A DNA stretch of 37,182 bases, taken from JBJEFI01 sp051873875. Its GTDB lineage: Bacteria; Bacillota; Bacilli; Bacillales; Bacillaceae_G. The position numbers were made by a program, and so were the translations under genes. The DNA is taken from positions 1 through 37,182 of the forward strand of contig JBJEFI010000100.1 of NCBI GenBank assembly GCA_051873875.1, read 5' to 3'. How positions within the stretch are numbered: position 1 is the stretch's first letter; every line of letters begins with the position of its first letter. The notes under the pieces are model-generated. The model saw only the letters and a program-made list of their open reading frames with translations. It was not told where the DNA came from and did no database searches. Shown here piece by piece: positions 24,929 through 33,075 of the stretch.

Positions 24929-25102
24929 TTAGAATTTACGCTTTCTTGCAGCCTCTGACTTTTTCTTACGTCTTACGCTTGGTTTTTCATAGAACTCACG
25001 CTTTCTCGCTTCAACAAGGGTACCAGTTTTAGAAACTGATCTCTTGAAACGACGAAGTGCATCTTCTAAAGTTTCGTTTTTACGAACAACTGTCTTTGAC
25101 AT
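24929..25102 (-). CDS. rpsU: 30S ribosomal protein S21
   Basis: A 57-residue, Lys/Arg-rich protein, MSKTVVRKNETLEDALRRFK onward, nearly identical to B. subtilis S21 along its whole length. It binds the 30S platform near the anti-Shine-Dalgarno end of 16S rRNA. ATG 25102 has a doubled GGAGGGAGGG site. It is the first gene of rpsU-yqeY. A strong promoter and a terminator-like hairpin lie upstream, which suggests the leader may control its synthesis. Confidence 0.97.
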   Translation of the reverse strand: MSKTVVRKNETLEDALRRFKRSVSKTGTLVEARKREFYEKPSVRRKKKSEAARKRKF

Positions 25103-25151
25103 CCTATTTCCCTCCCTCCAAAACGTCCACTTACAATAAACATTAATTAAA

Positions 25152-25192
25152 AAAAAGACATGGAAAGAGATGTTATATCTACATGTCTTTTT
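25152..25192 (-). promoter_or_regulatory. Terminator-like hairpin at the 5' end of the rpsU transcript
   Basis: Outer 11-bp perfect stem (25152-25162 with 25182-25192), an inner 4-bp AGAT/ATCT stem, then seven or eight T on the minus strand. The transcript from the promoter just upstream would begin inside its first arm. It could be an attenuator, a 5' stabilising hairpin, or a second terminator for read-through from deoC. Confidence 0.7.
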
Positions 25193-25194
25193 GA

Positions 25195-25224
25195 ATTATA
25201 ATACAAGATGCTTATCTCGGTCAA
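25195..25224 (-). promoter_or_regulatory. Promoter of rpsU-yqeY
   Basis: Minus strand: TTGACC (25219-25224), 18-base spacer, TATAAT (25195-25200). It is one of the best sigma-A matches in the window and would give a leader of about 86 bases. Confidence 0.75.
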
Positions 25225-25305
25225 CCATTCTAAAGAAATTCACAAAAAAATTCCTAAAAAAATAAACAAATTATTCCTTTTTTATTTAGAATAAAAAAGA
25301 ATCGT

Positions 25306-25338
25306 CCATAAAAAGAATCCCCCAACAAATGTTGAGGG
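25306..25338 (-). terminator. Rho-independent terminator of deoC
   Basis: 8-bp stem CCCTCAAC/GTTGGGGG (one T-G pair) around 25319-25338 with a four-base loop, then a T-rich tract on the minus strand. Confidence 0.75.
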
Positions 25339-25374
25339 CTTTGGTAAATAAAACAACTTTTTTATGGTTAAGGC

Positions 25375-26037
25375 TTAATAGTCTCCTGTTGCTTTTTTAC
25401 CTTCCATAATTTGAACACCAGCACTTGCACCGATACGTGTGGCACCCGCTTCAATCATGTCTTCCATGCCTTTTAAATCACGAACGCCGCCAGATGCTTT
25501 TACGCCGATTTCTGGGCCTACAGTTGCACGCATTAAAGCGATATCTTCTTTTGTTGCACCACCTGTAGAGAATCCAGTTGATGTTTTTACGAAATCTGCT
25601 CCTGCTTTTACAGAAATTTCACAAGCGATTTTCTTCTCTTCATCTGTTAATAAGCAAGTTTCGATAATCACTTTTACTAATGTACCATTTGCAGCATCAA
25701 CTACCGCTTTAATATCACGTTCAAGTAATTCAAGGTTACGATCTTTTAATGCACCAATGTTGATAACCATATCTACTTCTGTTGCACCTTTTGCAATTGC
25801 ATCCTTCGTTTCAAACGCTTTTACTTCTGGTGTATTTGCCCCTAATGGAAAGCCAATTACTGTACAGATATCTACACCAGTACCTTTTAACAAGTTTGAT
25901 GCTGTTTCAATCCATGTTGGATTTACACATACGGATGCGAAGTTATATTCTTTTGCTTCTTGACAAAGCTTTTCAATTTGCGCTTTTGTTGTTTCTGGTT
26001 TTAATGCCGTATGATCAATTAGTTTTGCATAATTCAT
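25375..26037 (-). CDS. deoC: Deoxyribose-phosphate aldolase
   Basis: A 220-residue class I aldolase that splits 2-deoxyribose 5-phosphate to glyceraldehyde 3-phosphate and acetaldehyde in deoxynucleoside catabolism. The Schiff-base lysine is Lys151 (VKTSTGFSTGGA), with the supporting Lys180 (GVKASGGVR) and Asp89 (EVDMVIN). ATG 26037 gives MNYAKLIDHT, the usual start, with GGAAGGGAAG upstream; an in-frame ATG at 26058 has no ribosome site. It stands alone between terminators, without the deoxynucleoside genes nupC, pdp or deoR beside it. An inverted-repeat element lies just upstream. Confidence 0.95.
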   Translation of the reverse strand: MNYAKLIDHTALKPETTKAQIEKLCQEAKEYNFASVCVNPTWIETASNLLKGTGVDICTVIGFPLGANTPEVKAFETKDAIAKGATEVDMVINIGALKDRNLELLERDIKAVVDAANGTLVKVIIETCLLTDEEKKIACEISVKAGADFVKTSTGFSTGGATKEDIALMRATVGPEIGVKASGGVRDLKGMEDMIEAGATRIGASAGVQIMEGKKATGDY

Positions 26038-26080
26038 TTTTATATACTTCCCTTCCATTATGTCATTAGATGTCTGACCA

Positions 26081-26104
26081 TTCCCAATGATATCATTATT
26101 GGAA
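26081..26104. promoter_or_regulatory. Inverted-repeat element upstream of deoC
   Basis: A 12-bp perfect palindrome AATGATATCATT (26086-26097) nested in CCAAT...ATTGG arms, between the mtaB terminator and deoC. It is placed like an operator near the deoC promoter, which itself is not clear. Confidence 0.4.
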
Positions 26105-26153
26105 TTAAAAAGAAAGAGAACATTCCTAAAAAAGGAAATCTGTTCTCTTTCTT
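26105..26153 (-). terminator. Terminator of the dnaJ-prmA-rsmE-mtaB operon
   Basis: 13-bp perfect outer stem (26110-26122 with 26141-26153) enclosing a smaller TTCC/GGAA stem, then TTTTTAA on the minus strand, two bases after the mtaB stop. Confidence 0.88.
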
Positions 26154-26154
26154 C

Positions 26155-27495
26155 TTATAACGAAACGTGTTCGTCTTCTAATACCCTTACAAATTGTCCT
26201 TTATTATAAGGATATCCTGCTTTTGTAATTTTCACTTTGACGAGTTGGCCAATTAATTCTTTAGACCCTTCAAATACTACTTTTAAATAGTTATCTGTGT
26301 ATCCAACTAATAATCCTTCACGATCGCCTTCCGTAAAGCTTTCTTCTGGAATTACTTCTAGTACATCTTGATCAAAACGAGATGCATATTCCTTCGCTAA
26401 TTGATCTGATAAGGCAATTAAACGATGAACACGTTCATTTTTTACTTCTTCATCTACTTGGTCATCCATGCGAGCAGCGGGTGTTCCTGTTCGTTTTGAA
26501 TATGGGAATACATGTAGCTCTGAGAAACCATGATCTTTAATGAAATTATATGTTTCCATGAACTCTTCTTCCGTCTCACCAGGGAAGCCTACAATAACAT
26601 CAGATGTAATCGCAACGCCAGGCAATGCTTCTTTTAGTTTTCGAATACGATCACTAAAAGCTGCCATTGTATACTTACGACGCATACGTTTTAACACTGT
26701 ATCAGAACCTGATTGCAGTGGTACATGCAGGTGACGCACTACAATATTTGATTTTCCTAATACATCGATTACTTCATCTGTAATTTGGCTTGCTTCAATT
26801 GATGAAATACGAATACGCTTTAACCCATTTACTTCTTGTTCTAAATCACGAAGAAGCATTGCTAAGTTATACGTCTTCATATCTTCACCGTATCCACCTG
26901 TATGAATACCCGTTAAGACAATTTCTTTATAGCCTGCATCAACTAATTGCTGTGCTTGTTTCACAACATCTTTTGGATCACGAGAGCGCATTAAACCACG
27001 TGCCCACGGAATAATACAGAACGTACAGAAGTTATTACATCCTTCTTGAATTTTCAATGATGCACGCGTACGATCTGTAAATGCCGGCACATCTAATTCC
27101 TCGTATACACGTGTCTTCATAATGTTACGAACGGCATTAATTGGTTGACGTTCATCTTTGTACTGTTCCACTAGTTCTAGCATTTTATGACGATCTTGTG
27201 TTCCAATGACAATGTCTACACCAGGGATCGCTAAAATTTCAGCTGGTGATGTTTGTGCATAACAACCTGTTACACAAATAACCGCATCTGGATTACGTCT
27301 TACTGCACGACGAATGATTTGACGACTTTTCTTGTCACCAGTATTTGTTACTGTACATGTATTAATAACATATACATCTGCTGTTTGTTCAAATTCCGTA
27401 CGCTCATAACCTGAACTCTTAAATAATTGCCAAATGGCTTCTGTTTCATAATGGTTTACTTTACAACCTAATGTATGAAATGCAACTGATGGCAC
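26155..27495 (-). CDS. mtaB: tRNA t6A37 methylthiotransferase MtaB
   Basis: A radical SAM methylthiotransferase of about 446 residues, which makes ms2t6A at position 37 of tRNAs reading ANN codons. The N-terminal UPF0004 domain binds one cluster (Cys11, Cys47, Cys78). The radical SAM CxxxCxxC is Cys153, Cys157 and Cys160 (EGCNNFCTFC). A C-terminal TRAM domain follows (GYTDNYLKVVFEGSKELIGQLVKV). I choose GTG 27495: GAGGTGA is five bases upstream and the protein begins VPSVAFHTLGC, aligning with B. subtilis MATVAFHTLGC. The GTG at 27504, overlapping the rsmE stop, lacks such a site. Confidence 0.95.
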   Translation of the reverse strand: MPSVAFHTLGCKVNHYETEAIWQLFKSSGYERTEFEQTADVYVINTCTVTNTGDKKSRQIIRRAVRRNPDAVICVTGCYAQTSPAEILAIPGVDIVIGTQDRHKMLELVEQYKDERQPINAVRNIMKTRVYEELDVPAFTDRTRASLKIQEGCNNFCTFCIIPWARGLMRSRDPKDVVKQAQQLVDAGYKEIVLTGIHTGGYGEDMKTYNLAMLLRDLEQEVNGLKRIRISSIEASQITDEVIDVLGKSNIVVRHLHVPLQSGSDTVLKRMRRKYTMAAFSDRIRKLKEALPGVAITSDVIVGFPGETEEEFMETYNFIKDHGFSELHVFPYSKRTGTPAARMDDQVDEEVKNERVHRLIALSDQLAKEYASRFDQDVLEVIPEESFTEGDREGLLVGYTDNYLKVVFEGSKELIGQLVKVKITKAGYPYNKGQFVRVLEDEHVSL

Positions 27496-27500
27496 GATAT

Positions 27501-28250
27501 TCACCTCATTAATTCAAAATAATAAGATGCACAAGATAAAACGTATAAAGGAGCTGTTTCTGTTCGCAATATTCTTGGACCTAAACTACATGATAGGAAG
27601 CCATTTTCTTTTAGCATGCTCACTTCTGTTTCTGACAAACCACCTTCAGGGCCAAAAACTGCTAACAAGCTGCCTCCTTCTTTCACAGATTCAAGAGCGG
27701 AAACAAACATCTTTTTTTCACCTTGTTTTGCATCTTCCTCATAAGCAACAATACACACATCATACAATTTACTACGTTCAAGCAATTGTTTAAAGGAAAG
27801 TGGCTTCTCCACAGTCGGCACCACATTCCGATATGATTGTTCAGCTGCTTCTTTGGTAATTTTTTGCCAACGTTCTACTTTTTTACTTCCTTTTTTTTCA
27901 TCCCATTTTACAATTGAACGCGATGCAACAAAAGGCAAAAAGGAAGTAGCGCCTAGCTCCGTTCCTTTTTGCATAATAAGCTCTAACTTATCTCCCTTTG
28001 GCAATCCACTTGCAATTGTAATTTGGATTGGAAGTTCATTGTTTTCCTCTACCCATTCTACAACAATGGTAGAGATAAAATCATTGGTAATTTCAGCAAT
28101 TTCACACGTTGCTGTTTTACCTTCACAACAACATTGAATGATATCACCACATTTCATCCGCATCACTCGATTGATATGATGAGCATCTTCACCATATAAC
28201 CTTATGTTATTGCCTTCAATTTGGGAAGCCTCGATAAAATAACGTTGCAT
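27501..28250 (-). CDS. rsmE: 16S rRNA (uracil(1498)-N(3))-methyltransferase RsmE
   Basis: A 249-residue SPOUT-class methyltransferase that modifies U1498 of 16S rRNA in helix 44. An N-terminal PUA-like domain (QRYFIEASQIEGNNIRLYGEDAHHINRVMRMKCGD) precedes the trefoil-knot domain with QKGTELGATSFLPFVASRS, VFGPEGGLSETEV and the LGPRILRTETAPLYVLSC knot. AGGTGAAGGA stands directly before ATG 28250. It lies eight bases after prmA in an operon devoted to ribosome and tRNA modification. Confidence 0.95.
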   Translation of the reverse strand: MQRYFIEASQIEGNNIRLYGEDAHHINRVMRMKCGDIIQCCCEGKTATCEIAEITNDFISTIVVEWVEENNELPIQITIASGLPKGDKLELIMQKGTELGATSFLPFVASRSIVKWDEKKGSKKVERWQKITKEAAEQSYRNVVPTVEKPLSFKQLLERSKLYDVCIVAYEEDAKQGEKKMFVSALESVKEGGSLLAVFGPEGGLSETEVSMLKENGFLSCSLGPRILRTETAPLYVLSCASYYFELMR

Positions 28251-28258
28251 TCCTTCAC

Positions 28259-29200
28259 CTACTTACGACTGTTACGTGCAATAATTGCAACCCAATCTTC
28301 AATTTTTAATACTTCTTCTACAACAAAGCCATGCTTCGTTAATTCTTCTTCGATTTCAGCTTGCTGTGATTCAATAATACCTGATGTAATAAATAATCCA
28401 TTTGGTTTGACAACACGTGCCGCTTCGTCAACAAACAACATAACAATTTTAGCTAATAAATTTCCAACAACAATATCAACTGGACCTTCAATACCATTTA
28501 ATAAGTTATTTTGTCCAACTGTCACAACATCGTTCACTTTGTTTAAGGTAATATTTTCAGTTGCACTTGTTACAGCTACCATGTCCAAATCATATGCTTC
28601 TACTCGCTTTGCACCAAGCTTTGCTGCAGCAATACTTAATACACCAGAACCAGTTCCAACATCGATAATTGTATCTCCTGGTTGTACATATTTTTCTAAG
28701 GCACGTACACACATCGTTGTTGTTGGATGTGTTCCCGTACCAAAAGCCATCCCAGGATCTAATTCAATTATTAATTCTCCTTCAGAAGGTGTATACTCTT
28801 CCCAAGTTGGAACAACTGTAATACGTTCTGAAATACGGACTGGATGATAATATTGTTTCCAAGCTGTCGCCCAATCTTCATCATCCACTTCGCTTAATAA
28901 TGTACGATTTAAACCTAAATCAATATCATATTGACTTAGTAGATTAATTTTATTTTTTATATCCTCAATTGTTGCTAACAGTCCGTTATCAAAAGGAAAA
29001 TATGCCTTTACAATAACGCCCTCTTCAGGATAATCACTTGGATTAAGTTGGTAAATCTCTCCATATTCATCTTTTCTCTCTTTTAAAAAATCTAAAATAT
29101 CTTCAATCACCACTCCACTCGCTCCTGACTCATGAAGGATATTTGAGATTGGTTCTACTGCTTCTTGTGTTGTATGAATCGAGAATTCTGACCATTTCAT
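28259..29200 (-). CDS. prmA: Ribosomal protein L11 methyltransferase
   Basis: PrmA, 313 residues, trimethylates several amino groups of ribosomal protein L11. An N-terminal substrate-binding domain (about 1-100) and linker lead to a Rossmann SAM domain with DPGMAFGTGTHPTT (148-161), motif I DVGTGSGVLSIAAAKLGA (180-197) and VGNLLAKI. The usual length is about 310. It follows dnaJ by 69 bases with no terminator between them, as in many Bacillales. Confidence 0.96.
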   Translation of the reverse strand: MKWSEFSIHTTQEAVEPISNILHESGASGVVIEDILDFLKERKDEYGEIYQLNPSDYPEEGVIVKAYFPFDNGLLATIEDIKNKINLLSQYDIDLGLNRTLLSEVDDEDWATAWKQYYHPVRISERITVVPTWEEYTPSEGELIIELDPGMAFGTGTHPTTTMCVRALEKYVQPGDTIIDVGTGSGVLSIAAAKLGAKRVEAYDLDMVAVTSATENITLNKVNDVVTVGQNNLLNGIEGPVDIVVGNLLAKIVMLFVDEAARVVKPNGLFITSGIIESQQAEIEEELTKHGFVVEEVLKIEDWVAIIARNSRK

Positions 29201-29269
29201 GATTTACCAACTCCACTTCTAAAAATTTTTCTCATTATTCAACCTTTGCCACATCGTCTTGTTTTTATA

Positions 29270-30406
29270 CTATTTAAATGCACGTTTCAAGCGTTCAAAA
29301 AAGCTGTCATGCTTTTCATCTTTTACTTGCTCCCCCATAATATCGTAGAATTCTTTTAATAATTCACGTTGGCGATCATTGACTTTTGTAGGTGTCACAA
29401 CTTTAACAATAACATGTTGATCTCCTTGACCATAGCCACGTACATTTTGAATTCCTTTGCCGCGTAGACGGAATTTTGTGCTTGTTTGTGTTCCTGCTGG
29501 AATTTTTAATTTTACTTTGCCGTGAACAGTAGGTACTTCTACTTCATCACCTAATGTTACTTGGGCAAATGTTAACGGTAACTCCACATATACATCATTT
29601 CCATCCCGCTCGAAGAATTCATGTTCACGCACATGGAATACAATATATAAATCACCTGCTGGGCCACCATTTATGCCAGGTTCCCCTTGACCAGAAATAC
29701 GAATTTGTTGACCATCATCAATACCTGCTGGCACTTTGACATTGATTTTTTTACGTTTACGAACGTGACCAGAACCGTTACATGTTGTACATTTCTCTTT
29801 AATCATTTGACCAGAACCGTTACATACATTACATGTACGACGGTTTACAATACGACCAAATGGTGTATTTTGTTCAACATTAATTTCACCTGAACCATTA
29901 CATTGTGTACATGTTGTTTTTGATGTTCCTGGTTTTGCACCTGAACCATGACATGTTTCACACGTTTCATCTCTTGGAATTTCAATTTCTTTTTCTATTC
30001 CATGAACAGCGTCCATGAAGTCAATTGTCATCGTATATTGAAGATCGGAACCTTGACGAGGGGCATTTGGATCACGGCGACGACCGCCACCACCACCGCC
30101 ACCAAAGAATGAACTGAAAATGTCCTCAAAACCAAAACCATCAAAGCCTGTTCCGGCTCCACCACCAAAGCCACCGAAACCACCTTGTGCACCAGCATGA
30201 CCAAATTGATCATATTGAGCTTTCTTTTGAGGGTCACTTAACACTTCATATGCTTCTGCAACCTCTTTAAATTTTTCTTCTGCATTTTCTTCCTTACTTA
30301 CATCTGGATGATATTTTTTCGCTAACTTACGATATGCTTTTCGAATTTCATCGCTTGATGCACCTTTTGTTAAACCAAGGACTTCATAATAATCCCGTTT
30401 ACTCAT
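29270..30406 (-). CDS. dnaJ: Chaperone protein DnaJ
   Basis: A 378-residue type I Hsp40, the co-chaperone that delivers clients to DnaK and stimulates its ATPase. The J domain has HPD at residues 33-35. A Gly/Phe-rich linker (about 72-108) precedes four CxxCxGxG zinc repeats (CETCHGSG, CTQCNGSG, CNVCNGSG, CTTCNGSG), followed by the C-terminal client-binding domains. It has its own promoter and is separated from dnaK by a terminator, and no CIRCE element lies in front of it. Confidence 0.97.
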   Translation of the reverse strand: MSKRDYYEVLGLTKGASSDEIRKAYRKLAKKYHPDVSKEENAEEKFKEVAEAYEVLSDPQKKAQYDQFGHAGAQGGFGGFGGGAGTGFDGFGFEDIFSSFFGGGGGGGRRRDPNAPRQGSDLQYTMTIDFMDAVHGIEKEIEIPRDETCETCHGSGAKPGTSKTTCTQCNGSGEINVEQNTPFGRIVNRRTCNVCNGSGQMIKEKCTTCNGSGHVRKRKKINVKVPAGIDDGQQIRISGQGEPGINGGPAGDLYIVFHVREHEFFERDGNDVYVELPLTFAQVTLGDEVEVPTVHGKVKLKIPAGTQTSTKFRLRGKGIQNVRGYGQGDQHVIVKVVTPTKVNDRQRELLKEFYDIMGEQVKDEKHDSFFERLKRAFK

Positions 30407-30434
30407 CTTATCCGACTCCTTTCACATGTTTGTT

Positions 30435-30463
30435 ATTGTAACATTGTTAGTTCGTCGCTTCAA
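30435..30463 (-). promoter_or_regulatory. Promoter of dnaJ-prmA-rsmE-mtaB
   Basis: Minus strand: TTGAAG (30458-30463), 17-base spacer, TACAAT (30435-30440), 28 bases before the dnaJ ATG. Confidence 0.65.
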
Positions 30464-30554
30464 TAAAAAATACAGTAGAACAATTGTCTACCTCATTCCC
30501 TATCGACGACCTTTTCAAAGCATTATTTTCTTTTTAAAAATAAGTTTTTTCACT

Positions 30555-30591
30555 AAGAAAAAAGCCAAAGCCAAAAGGCTCTGACTTCTTT
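30555..30591 (-). terminator. Terminator of hrcA-grpE-dnaK
   Basis: 11-bp stem with two G-U pairs (30562-30572 with 30577-30587), extended by A/T pairs, four-base loop and T-run on the minus strand, downstream of dnaK. Confidence 0.82.
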
Positions 30592-30615
30592 TTTCATCTA
30601 GAAATATATTCTAGC

Positions 30616-32445
30616 TTATTTGTCATCTTTTACTTCTGTAAATTCAGCATCGACAACATCATCTTGTTGTGCGCTAGCGCCGTCTTCAGCACCTTGTGTT
30701 GCTTGTGCTTGTTGAGCCATTTGTTCATATAACTTTGTTGTTAATTCTTGAACGATTTTCTCAAGCTCTTCTTTTTTCGCACGTACGTTATCTAAGTTAC
30801 CTTCTTCTAACGCTGCTTTTAATGCATCTTTCGCAGTTGTTGCCGCAGTTACTTCAGAAGCATCTACTTTGCCTTCTAAGTCTTTTAATGTTTTTTCAGT
30901 CATGAAAATCATTTGGTCAGCTTCATTTTTAAGATCTGCTTCTTCTTTGCGTTTTTTATCAGCTTCTGCATTTAATTCTGCTTCTTTTACCATACGATCA
31001 ATCTCTTCGTCACTTAAAGAAGTATTTGATTGAATTGTAATTGCTTGCTCTTTACCAGTACCTAAATCTTTCGCACGTACACTTACGATACCATTTGCAT
31101 CAATATCAAATGATACTTCGATTTGTGGAATACCACGTGGTGCTGGTGGAATATCTGTTAATTGGAAACGGCCTAATGTTTTGTTATCTGCTGCCATTGG
31201 ACGTTCACCTTGTAAAACATGGATATCAACAGCTGGTTGGTTATCTGCAGCAGTTGAGAACACTTGTGATTTACTTGTTGGGATTGTTGTATTACGATCG
31301 ATTAATTTCGTCATAACGCCACCCATTGTTTCAATACCAAGTGATAATGGTGTTACGTCTAATAATAATACGTCTTTTACATCACCAGTTAATACGCCAC
31401 CTTGGATTGCTGCACCTAACGCTACTACTTCATCTGGGTTTACACCTTTGAATGGCTCTTTACCAGTTTCACGTTTAATTGCTTCTTGAACAGCTGGAAT
31501 ACGAGTTGAACCACCAACTAAGATAACACGGTCAATATTAGCAGCAGTTAAGTTTGCATCTTTTAACGCTTGACGAGTTGGCCCTAATGTACGTTCTACT
31601 AAGTCATGTGTTAACTCATCAAATTTTGCACGAGTTAATGTTGTTTCTAAGTGTAATGGACCATTTGCATTCATTGAGATGAATGGTAATGAAATTTGTG
31701 TAGATGTTACACCTGATAAATCTTTTTTCGCTTTTTCAGCTGCATCTTTTAAACGTTGTAATGCCATTTTATCTTGAGAAAGGTCTACACCGTTTTCTTG
31801 TTTGAAGATTTCTACTAAATAATCAATGATTTTTTGGTCAAAGTCATCCCCACCAAGACGGTTGTCACCAGCAGTTGAAATAACTTCAAATGTGCCATCT
31901 TCTAATTGAAGGATAGATACGTCAAATGTACCGCCACCTAAGTCGTATACTAAGACTGTTTGTTCTTCTGTTTCATTTTCTAAACCATATGCTAACGCAG
32001 CAGCAGTTGGCTCATTGATAATACGCATTACTTCTAAACCAGCGATACGACCAGCATCTTTTGTTGCTTGACGCTCTGCATCATTAAAGTATGCAGGAAC
32101 TGTAATAACTGCTTTTGTTACTTTTTCACCTAAATAATCTTCTGCATATGATTTTAAGTGTTGAAGAATCATTGCAGAGATTTCTTGTGGTGAATAGTTT
32201 TTGTCGTCTACGTTTACTTTGTAATCTGTACCCATATGACGTTTGATTGAAATAATTGTATTAGGGTTTGTGATTGCTTGACGTTTTGCAACTTCCCCTA
32301 CTTGGCGCTCATCGCCTTTGAATGCTACTACAGATGGTGTAGTACGATTTCCTTCTTTATTTGTAACAACAACAGGCTCTCCACCTTGCATTACTGCAAC
32401 ACAAGAGTTTGTTGTACCTAAGTCAATACCAATAATTTTACTCAT
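30616..32445 (-). CDS. dnaK: Chaperone protein DnaK
   Basis: A 609-residue Hsp70. The ATPase domain starts IIGIDLGTTNSCVAVM and has VYDLGGGTFDVSIL and VGGSTRIPAVQE, with the interdomain linker DVLLLDVTPLSLG. It lacks the roughly 24-residue N-terminal insertion of Gram-negative DnaK, typical for Firmicutes. The substrate-binding beta domain and helical lid follow, with a Gln/Ala-rich acidic tail ending VVDAEFTEVKDDK. AAAGGAGG precedes ATG 32445. It is the third gene of the CIRCE-controlled hrcA-grpE-dnaK unit. Confidence 0.98.
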   Translation of the reverse strand: MSKIIGIDLGTTNSCVAVMQGGEPVVVTNKEGNRTTPSVVAFKGDERQVGEVAKRQAITNPNTIISIKRHMGTDYKVNVDDKNYSPQEISAMILQHLKSYAEDYLGEKVTKAVITVPAYFNDAERQATKDAGRIAGLEVMRIINEPTAAALAYGLENETEEQTVLVYDLGGGTFDVSILQLEDGTFEVISTAGDNRLGGDDFDQKIIDYLVEIFKQENGVDLSQDKMALQRLKDAAEKAKKDLSGVTSTQISLPFISMNANGPLHLETTLTRAKFDELTHDLVERTLGPTRQALKDANLTAANIDRVILVGGSTRIPAVQEAIKRETGKEPFKGVNPDEVVALGAAIQGGVLTGDVKDVLLLDVTPLSLGIETMGGVMTKLIDRNTTIPTSKSQVFSTAADNQPAVDIHVLQGERPMAADNKTLGRFQLTDIPPAPRGIPQIEVSFDIDANGIVSVRAKDLGTGKEQAITIQSNTSLSDEEIDRMVKEAELNAEADKKRKEEADLKNEADQMIFMTEKTLKDLEGKVDASEVTAATTAKDALKAALEEGNLDNVRAKKEELEKIVQELTTKLYEQMAQQAQATQGAEDGASAQQDDVVDAEFTEVKDDK

Positions 32446-32477
32446 TTTTTATTTCCTCCTTTTACTATATGTAACCT

Positions 32478-33053
32478 TTATTGATTCACTTGAACCATCG
32501 ATGGTCGAATCACACGGTCTTTTAGTTTGTATCCTTTTTGTAATTCCATTACAACTTCATTGCTTTCTAATTCACTATTTTCAACAGTCATCACTGCTTG
32601 ATGTAAATTTGGATCGAATTGCACACCAACTGCTTCAATTGCCTCTACCCCTTCACGAGCTAGAGCATCTGTTAATTGGCGGAATACCATTTCCATTCCT
32701 GATAATAAAGAACGGCCTGCTTCATCTGTTATTTCTACTTGTAAAGCACGTTCGAAATTATCAACGATTGGCAGTAAGTCTGTTACTAAACTTTGTGCTC
32801 TATATTTATCAGCAGCTTCGCGATCTAAAATAGCACGTCGACGATAATTATCAAAATCTGCTTGTAAGCGAAGCATACGATTTTTGTTTTCTTCGATTTG
32901 TGCTTGTAATTGTTGAATTAACACATCTTTCTCGTCTACTTCATTTTCCACTTGTTCGCTAGCTTCCTGCTCTGTAGTTTCTTCCGTTTGCTCAACTGTT
33001 TCTACAACCTCTTCTTCTGGTGTAACTACTTGTTCATTTTGCTCATTATTCAT
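32478..33053 (-). CDS. grpE: Nucleotide exchange factor GrpE
   Basis: A 191-residue nucleotide exchange factor that releases ADP from DnaK. The first 45 residues are a disordered Glu/Gln/Val-rich stretch, followed by the long coiled coil, including RLQADFDNYRRR, and the C-terminal beta domain with FDPNLHQAVM and KGYKLKDRVIRPSMVQV. I use ATG 33053, which has GGGAGGTG upstream and starts MNNEQNEQ. The frame is open 13 codons further towards hrcA, overlapping its end, without a better site. It lies 22 bases after hrcA. Confidence 0.95.
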   Translation of the reverse strand: MNNEQNEQVVTPEEEVVETVEQTEETTEQEASEQVENEVDEKDVLIQQLQAQIEENKNRMLRLQADFDNYRRRAILDREAADKYRAQSLVTDLLPIVDNFERALQVEITDEAGRSLLSGMEMVFRQLTDALAREGVEAIEAVGVQFDPNLHQAVMTVENSELESNEVVMELQKGYKLKDRVIRPSMVQVNQ

Positions 33054-33075
33054 CAACTTCACCTCCCTTAAAATG

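Noticed and set aside
2194..25192. Similarity between the cshB terminator and the rpsU leader hairpin (both AGACAT...ATGTCT)
   Set aside because: The shared part is six bases plus A/T runs, the loops differ, and the two are 23 kb apart; chance is sufficient.
25439..25963. Plus-strand open frame of 174 codons opposite deoC
   Set aside because: It lies entirely inside deoC, is composed of low-information Ser/Ala/Thr residues, and has no ribosome site.
28221..28847. Plus-strand open frame of 208 codons opposite prmA
   Set aside because: It is an antisense shadow: the minus strand encodes a full-length PrmA with all motifs, and the plus-strand product has no recognisable family or ribosome site.
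29815..29960. Repeated short motifs in the dnaJ coding region
   Set aside because: They are the four CxxCxGxG zinc-binding repeats of DnaJ, not a DNA repeat array or CRISPR.
32318..32833. Plus-strand frame spanning the dnaK start and grpE
   Set aside because: It crosses two certain genes and their intergenic ribosome site; its product is Leu-rich shadow sequence.
30407..33075. A second CIRCE element before grpE, dnaK or dnaJ
   Set aside because: I looked for TTAGCACTC/GAGTGCTAA in these intervals and saw none; only the copy upstream of hrcA is present.
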